A stretch of 26,670 nt of DNA, taken from contig QXVZ01001590.1 of the NCBI GenBank assembly GCA_008931825.1, forward strand, positions 1 to 26,670, given 5' to 3'. Positions within the stretch are counted from its first letter, which is position 1. Every line of letters begins with the position of its first letter. Origin of the DNA: Phallusia fumigata (taxonomy: Eukaryota; Chordata; Ascidiacea; Phlebobranchia; Ascidiidae). The notes below the pieces were generated by a model that saw nothing but the letters and a program-made list of their open reading frames with translations, was not told where the DNA came from and ran no database searches. Positions 21,401 through 26,670 of the stretch are shown here, one piece after another. The position numbers and the translations under genes were made by a program.

Positions 21401-24400
21401 CAATTGTAACTAGCTTACCTAATGTCAGTTTTTTCCTGCATATTGATAACCAGCCAAAGATGTAAACGCACAACATTTTCACCATAGAGTTAATAGCATC
21501 TGTGTTATATTTGTGCAGATGGACAGACTTACTGCGTCACACGAAATGGAGATAGCAGCCCTCGAGCAGCGAAAGTGCGACGAGTCCAGAAACACTGAGA
21601 GCAAATTGCTTTCACAACACAGGTAATTCCCAGTCGCTACCTTTTTTGTACAAACCTTCAGCCGTATCTTAATTAAAAACATAACTGCCAGAGAACTTGT
21701 ACAGTATATAGTGAATACATTGTATCGCAAACGTTTCGACAATCGCTGTTGTCATCAATACTATGCACTCTGGCAGTTATGTTTAAAGTAGGCTACTCTT
21801 CAAGTCCGCATCTTATGTTACTAACTTTAGTCGTGTATTTTATAAAACTATTTACGTTTAAAATCTAGAGAAGAGATGCAATCGCAAATGCGTGCCCAAC
21901 AAATCGCTCTTGAGGCTCTTAAGGATAAAATGAAGAGAGAAAAGATGGAGGAGTGGGAGAGAAGGGAACAGGAGTTCCAGCAAGACGTCGGTTGGTGACG
22001 GTTTTTTTTGCATCTTGAAAGCTTTTTGAAAGAAACTTACTTTTGCCTTTTGGCCACCAGAGGAGATAAAGAGTCAACTTCAGCATCAGCACTCTTCAAC
22101 GCTGGATGACGTCACGCGTCAGTACGAAACGCAACTCGCTACAGCGAAATCAAGCTTGGACCAGCAAGTCGACGCGTCCCAGCGCAAAGAGGAAGAACAT
22201 AATCGCAAGGTACCAATGTTAAACATAGGTTCCATAATGTGTGTGGGACCCATAAGTTTATGCTGAAACAATTATGTCATAAAATGAGTAGAAAATAGGG
22301 ACCGACTGTAATGAAGGAAATGGTATGTATGGAAAGTATCTCTTAGGGGTCGTAGTGTACATGCTAAGGCAATATGGAGAACGTCACATCTCTATTTCGA
22401 CTTGACAGCACTATCAAACACCTGCCAACAGTTATAAACGCAAAAACGAATATTAAGTAGCAAGATTAGTTTATGTAACCATCGGGTGACATGCAGTGTG
22501 TTTTGCTTTTGAACTTTTTGTTCGTTTTGATGACTGTTGTTGCAATTTAGCTGACGGACTTGGAAATGGAATTGCGCAACACAACGTCGCAACTTAATCA
22601 TTTGCGCGACAGAGTCACCGAGCAAAACGAATCGTTAGCCACTGTTAACCGGGAACTTGACATGAAAGGTAGCGAACTGTCGATATTATTTTAGAACTAC
22701 CGTCTTTTTTGTGTAGAACAGTTTTCCTCACGGAAGAATTTTGTCTTTATTTGTAAAAACCTGAATTCTTGAGTATCCTTAAACAATTATTTGACTTTGT
22801 TTCTAAATCGCAAGAGTATGAGGAGCGCCCATGAAAGGCACGAAGGTGATTGACAACTTTTGAAATAACGCCACAAACACAGATAATCCAATGCAGGCGG
22901 TCTCGGCATGTTACTAAATTCTCCACACATCGGATGTTGTTTTTCGTTTTCCATACGAATATCTTTTATTTCGCACCCATTACTGGCCCCCAAACCGGTC
23001 GTTTGTACTCTCTAAATGCACGCGTTCCATTGTTTTCAAACATTCCACAAACTATTTCGACTGTGCAGGTCAGGAAATATTGCGAGTGAGGAGTGACGCG
23101 CACGGGGAGCTGAGGAGGAGGGAGGAGGAGTTAACGCGGAAGTTTCAGACGAAACAGGATCGATATGAGGCGGAGACGATCCGACAGAAGCAAGCGATGG
23201 TGAATGATTTCAATCGAGCCACTGAAGCACTCAAAGACAAGTTGTCGGCCTTAAATATTGCGTAAGTCTCCTAAAAAACAGATTAGGCCAGTGTTTCTTT
23301 AACTTTTTACTCACGCGACTCAGTTAACGTTTTAAAAATCCTCTTGGCCTACTAGCTTTAACCACATGGCGAGCTTCCCTCGTTTTAAGCGTGTTATGAC
23401 ACTAGTATGGCGATTTATTCCAATGTGCACTTTAGTGGAAAACTTGCTATTAAAGACAATCAACCTGTTTTCTTAATTCTTCCGGACGATAATTGGGATC
23501 CTAACATTTTAATCTAGCTTTGTGGCCTATTTGCAAACTGCTCTCTGGCCCAATGGTTGAGAAACACTGCTCTAAACGGATAAGGTTTCCCTTCAAGCAA
23601 TTAGACTTACAATATACGGATTATTTTAAGCCAACTTGTTATTTTCAGACTCCGCGAAGCAGAGGAGATGTACGAACGAAGGGACAGTCGACCTGAAGAC
23701 CTGGATATGATCAACCAACTGAAGGATCTTGTTCGTGACCGTGAAAACCAGATGCAGAAATTGATCGTAAGTGTAATAATGCTATTTTTTATTGTTGCAA
23801 CTGCGTACTACTCATGGAGGTACCAGAACCGCTAGATTCATGCCTGGAGAGAATTTTTTTCCGCCAATAGAAATTATAAGCTACATCGTCGGTATAACCG
23901 GAAATTAGATGTTATGTAATAACATCACCGACCATAACCCTTGATACGAAATCAACTTTAGTCCTTCACTGTACTACGCTATATTTGTTCAAACCTGTTT
24001 ACGAGTGGTCGGCAAACTTTTTGTACGAAGGCCCAAATTCTCGATTTAATCTTAACTGGAGGCCCACACAGCATAAAACTAGTACAATTCCGCGTTTTGT
24101 CCCGCCATCCAGCTCCCATACACCACGCGGCCCACATAAGTAAGGATTCCGCGGCCCATTAAAAAGTACCAGGCGGCCCACATAAGTAAGCTTTGCGCGG
24201 CCCATTAAAAAGTACTAGGCGGCCCACGATTGGGCCGCGGCCCACAGTTTGCCGATCACTGCTGTAGAGCATAGGTACAAACATGCTTACAATTGGTTGC
24301 CTTATAATAAACTTGACCTCATTATCCATGCTGCTACACAATCATGCTACAACAGACCTGGGCATTGGCCGTTTGCTCTAATCTGACCGGACCGTTTAAG

Positions 24401-25527
24401 CCAAATCGTATTTTAAAATTTGATGGAACAAATGACATTTTATGAAAGGCACCCTCACTTTCTGTTGCTTGGACATAACACATACTTTAACGAGCCTATC
24501 AAACAATGCTGTTTATCGCTTTTTTATAAATTTACCACCCCTGCTCTGCAAGCTGCCAATCTTGAACGCAAGTGACTTCAACGACGTTGCATGAACTTTC
24601 TTAAGCCGACAGAATCTTGCCTGTCTTATGATATCAACCACAACATACATTAAAACGCAAGTAATTGGCGTCTGTGGGAAAATGTTTAATCTTGTTTTCT
24701 GACAGGACGATAAGAAATATTATCAGATGGAACTGGTGAACCGAGAAACAAACTTCAATAAAGTTTTTAGCGCCGCTCCGAACGTGGGAGTGCTCAACCC
24801 AAGAGGAAAGGTTGGTTGTTCTTGTGTTTACCTGCTCTGGTTTGATGTATGGGTAGAACGTCAGGCTCGGATAGGGTTTAGATGTGTAAATAATATGTTT
24901 ACACATGTATGCCGTTATCGTTTGTTAGAATGCCTGCTTTGTAGCCGATCCCATTCCAGCAATAAGCAAGTGCTTACTTTATAACGGTTGCTATACCTAT
25001 TCGAATCATTCGTCAAATCACACTTCAGTTGGAGAGGAATTAAAAACTTTTCTTGTATTTTGTATTGTAATTACCGTGTCTGAGTAATAAGCAAACGTAC
25101 ATCTCTGATGTTTCTGTTTCTTCTAAACGCAATCTTACAGAACATCCTTAATCGCTGAAACAGTCAAGTTACCCCTACCTTTCCCAATGACATTCACTTT
25201 GGTTCTGTTTAGAAAAAGGGTCACAGTACATTATCGGCACCTCCGCGATTCACCCAGCAATTTGTCAGCGTTCCCAACCTCAACTCGATCGAATCTGCAA
25301 TGAACGGCTCGAACCGATTGGAACCGATTCGATCCGGTTCCACTTCGCCCGGCGGCTACAAGCAGCTTCANCAGCAATTTGTCAGCGTTCCCAACCTCAA
25401 CTCGATCGAATCTGCAATGAACGGCTCGAACCGATTGGAACCGATTCGATCCGGTTCCACTTCGCCCGGCGGCTACAAGCAGCTTCAGCCAACGCCCCCA
25501 CCACACCCCAAAAAGTTTCTTAGGTAG
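12452..25527 (+). CDS. FAM184A: FAM184-family coiled-coil protein, N-terminal exons absent
   Basis: Exons: 12452-12608, 12754-12889, 13073-13254 (last two repeated at 13396-13531 and 13714-13895), 14285-14461, 18915-19067, 19467-19627, 20294-20416, 20620-20770, 21091-21231, 21519-21622, 21869-21990, 22061-22209, 22551-22668, 23069-23261, 23649-23766, 24706-24810, 25213-25527. All phases agree. Counting each duplicate once gives about 828 residues. Almost the whole protein is charged coiled coil. The C-terminal signatures ELVNRETNFNKVF, PNVGVLNP and FVSVPNL identify the family; the product ends in a proline-rich tail (PTPPPHPKKFLR). The order of matching blocks follows vertebrate FAM184A (about 1140 residues) from roughly its residue 330. 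The first exon here starts after an acceptor-like CCAG beside an N, so its ATG at 12453 is probably internal. The molecular function of the family is poorly known. FAM184A versus B cannot be decided. The long introns 19628-20293 and 22210-22550 show nothing notable. Confidence 0.88.
12627..13267. repeat. First copy of 640-bp duplicated FAM184 exon pair
   Basis: Near-identical to 13269-13909, including both exons, the introns between them and the flanking intron sequence. The copies differ at only a few positions. The segment ends at the N at 13268 and belongs to a contig bounded by Ns at 12444 and 13268. Confidence 0.9.
13269..13909. repeat. Second copy of 640-bp duplicated FAM184 exon pair
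   Basis: It begins directly after the N at 13268 with the bases found at 12627. It continues into unique sequence and the next exon at 14285. The pair starts and ends in phase 0, so a serial reading would stay in frame and insert 106 repeated residues. That does not by itself make the duplication real. Confidence 0.9.
15050..15657. repeat. Duplicated intronic segment, copy A
   Basis: It matches 15659-16200 with scattered substitutions and indels and ends at the N at 15658. It differs from copy B by one extra unit of a 70-bp tandem repeat. Confidence 0.8.
15214..15350. repeat. Two-unit 70-bp tandem repeat
   Basis: Units start at 15214 and 15284 with GCATCACTAAATGTTTGAAT and end in a T run. 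They are almost identical. Only one unit is present in the other copy (around 15825-15890). Confidence 0.85.
15659..16200. repeat. Duplicated intronic segment, copy B
   Basis: It starts directly after the N at 15658 and matches copy A through AAGAAACCAGTCG. It then continues into unique sequence. Confidence 0.8.
16109..16377 (-). pseudogene. Possible decayed coding remnant
   Basis: On the minus strand a frame reading LEIDFSYRQTIALGVSKAAF runs to about 16186. A single frame shift would continue it as GKPTGFLKQQVCNKYKQRL, ending in PDPDNER and a stop at 16109-16111. Copy A of the duplicated segment carries the same tail with an extra frameshift. A further minus-strand frame at 15660-15805 reads SETARILGVQVTTYV, loosely like a transposase helix-turn-helix. 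I do not recognise a family. It could be transposon debris or chance. Confidence 0.25.
20190..20211. repeat. Short tandem repeat in intron
   Basis: GGTATAATATA occurs twice in tandem. It is a minor feature of the intron 19628-20293. Confidence 0.7.
21677..21784. mobile_element. Foldback / MITE-like element with 17-bp perfect inverted repeats
   Basis: AAACATAACTGCCAGAG at 21677-21693 is repeated exactly in inverted orientation at 21768-21784, enclosing 74 bp. As RNA or single-stranded DNA it would fold into one long hairpin. It lies in the FAM184 intron after the exon ending at 21622. No convincing target-site duplication is visible. Confidence 0.7.
23289..23569. mobile_element. Decayed hAT-like MITE
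   Basis: The left end is CAGTGTTTCT. The right end reads CAGTGTTTCTCAACC in reverse complement, a common hAT terminus. The length is 281 bp. The flanking octamers (GATTAGGC and CTCTAAAC) do not match, so the target duplication has decayed or an end is misplaced. Confidence 0.6.
24003..24261. mobile_element. hAT-like MITE with internal 46-bp repeats
   Basis: The left end is GAGTGGTCGGCAAACT. The right end reads CAGTGATCGGCAAACT in reverse complement, giving a 16-bp terminal inverted repeat with two mismatches. The flanks CTGTTTAC and CTGTAGAG agree at 5 of 8 positions, consistent with an old 8-bp duplication. It is non-coding and GC-rich toward its right end because of repeated GCGGCCCA motifs. 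Confidence 0.72.
24127..24227. repeat. 46-bp tandem repeat inside the hAT-like element
   Basis: Two full units begin with GCGGCCCACATAAGTAAG, each followed by GCGGCCCATTAAAAAGTAC. A third unit is truncated after GCGGCCCAC. The units differ at a few bases. Confidence 0.8.
25255..25370 (+). repeat. Exact 116-bp duplication in the last FAM184 exon, copy 1
   Basis: Identical to 25372-25487, with an N at 25371 between them. With the N counted as one base the insert is 117 nt, so the frame survives and 39 residues appear twice. Confidence 0.95.
25372..25487 (+). repeat. Exact 116-bp duplication in the last FAM184 exon, copy 2
   Basis: It starts with the same CAGCAATTTGTCAGC as copy 1 and runs on into the true end of the gene. 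Perfect identity beside an N is the mark of two contig ends that overlap but were not merged. Confidence 0.95.
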
Positions 25528-26670
25528 GCCGGTTGTTGCATGGCGCCGACGTAACCAGCAACTGTTTTGCGTCATCAGTGATGTAACAGTCGACTAACTG
25601 CTGTGCATGGCGTCATCGGGAAATCACCCGTCTTTGTTCGATTTATTTATTTCTCTGTATATTTCTACCTTTTATTGACAAAGTTACCTGACAAAGTTTA
25701 TGCGTTTTTTTTTTCAAAGCAAGTATTGTATTACCCGGTGTGCCTTTCTACTTACACTTGTTTTGTTTTTAACACCGTATCTGCTTTTTAATGACGTCAT
25801 ACATAAGTACGTCATAATCGCATGTGCGTGGTTGCATCTGATCGCTAATGTATCATAACACATCACTGTAAACCGTTGGAATGGCGATTGCGTATTGCGT
25901 CACAAACCTGTTTTGTTGCGCAATAACCTTTAAGCGCATGCTCTGTGAAATTTGCCTTTTCTGAAAATGTGTTATTATTATATGAACAGGGTACAAACAA
26001 ACTTTTTTTTCCAAACTTTGCTTTAAAAACAATATATAACCAAATAAAATGGCTACTACGACCAACAGATTTCAGGGTTACAAGCAGCAGCTAACGTTTT
26101 AAATGGAGGAATCTTATTAAACAATAAAGGCCTGGGCAGATTTTTTGGACGACCAAAGCATGACGACTTTGAGCAGGTCGTTTCAACATTTATATTCCCA
26201 CCGACTTCGCCGTTCGGCCACCCGTTAAATTAACCACAAACTTGACCAATACTTGTGCTTGAAAACTCGACTGTTTAAAAGCAGCACAGCGGTTTGTTTA
26301 AAATGGTGAGGTGATTTGATTTAAATCTGGTCGATTTTTATTGTTGAAATGGAGGAAGATCCTCCTTGGTGAAACGTCTGTTTGCGAACTCGAGACTAAT
26401 AGGGATGAGTGCTCCGCCATTTTTGGTGCTTGTCGCTCGACTGAGCAATTAAAGCGATGCTCGGTGCCCGGCCCCGATTTCGTCATTCAGCCGAACCTCT
26501 CCGTGAGGTTCAAAGTAAAAAACATTTCAGTTTTTAGAAATAAAAAACATGACGACTAACTGTTGTTAAGTCATGTGTGTGTGTCGTTATAATAAGATGC
26601 CCGGCTGGGCACCGAGCATTAACATAAAACAGCTCACGTAAGCTTACCTTAAGAGAATACGTAAAGTCTA
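25528..26670. other. FAM184 3' UTR and downstream intergenic DNA
   Basis: AATAAA occurs at 26043-26048 and 26123-26128 and may end the FAM184 transcript. No further gene could be supported; the small open frames at 26298-26559 overlap each other on both strands and look accidental. An inverted repeat spans 26457-26619. Confidence 0.45.
26457..26619. repeat. Inverted repeat, 13-bp arms
   Basis: ATGCTCGGTGCCC at 26457-26469 is repeated exactly in inverted orientation at 26607-26619. No target-site duplication was found. It could be a MITE remnant. Confidence 0.5.

Noticed and set aside
21720..21767. Hammerhead-like TTGATGA, stem and CGAAAC on the minus strand inside the foldback element
   Set aside because: The first core base is T and not C, the pair closing stem II next to the core would be C-C, and no stem III follows.
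1..26670. CRISPR array, operon or bacterial features
   Set aside because: Genes are interrupted by spliceosomal introns and encode metazoan proteins; no regularly spaced repeats of CRISPR type are present.

Overview
The window is animal genomic DNA: AT-rich, with GT-AG introns of a few hundred bases and closely packed genes. The most likely source is a Ciona-type tunicate. This is inferred from the compact metazoan genes, from two copies of a 15-nt string matching the Ciona spliced leader as I remember it, and from near-identical allelic-looking copies joined at single N characters, as expected when the assembly of a very heterozygous animal keeps both haplotypes. The species cannot be fixed from the sequence alone.

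Three genes are present. (1) Positions 468-6830, plus strand: a nine-exon gene for a 479-residue single-pass membrane protein with a signal peptide, one CUB domain, a lysine-rich then proline-rich stalk, one transmembrane helix and a cytoplasmic tail. I do not recognise an orthologue. (2) Positions 7820-11599, minus strand: IFT74, eight coding exons, 585 residues, the intraflagellar-transport IFT-B subunit. It converges on gene 1. (3) Positions 12452-25527, plus strand: a FAM184-family coiled-coil gene, 17 exons after removing duplicates and about 828 residues, apparently lacking its N-terminal exons. IFT74 and FAM184 are divergent and share about 850 bp, which holds an RFX-type X-box, the usual control site of ciliary genes.

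The rest is introns and intergenic DNA rich in small non-autonomous transposons: two hAT-type MITEs with perfect 8-bp target-site duplications (86-296 and 5645-5854), two more decayed hAT-like elements (23289-23569 and 24003-24261, the latter with 46-bp internal repeats), and a foldback element (21677-21784). A complete hammerhead ribozyme core lies at 9131-9192, antisense in an IFT74 intron.

Six single Ns were found (2976, 4200, 12444, 13268, 15658, 25371). All of them bound or join duplicated segments. Most apparent exon duplications here are therefore best read as unmerged allelic contigs and not as biology. For gene 1, exon phase independently shows that the two copies cannot be spliced in series.
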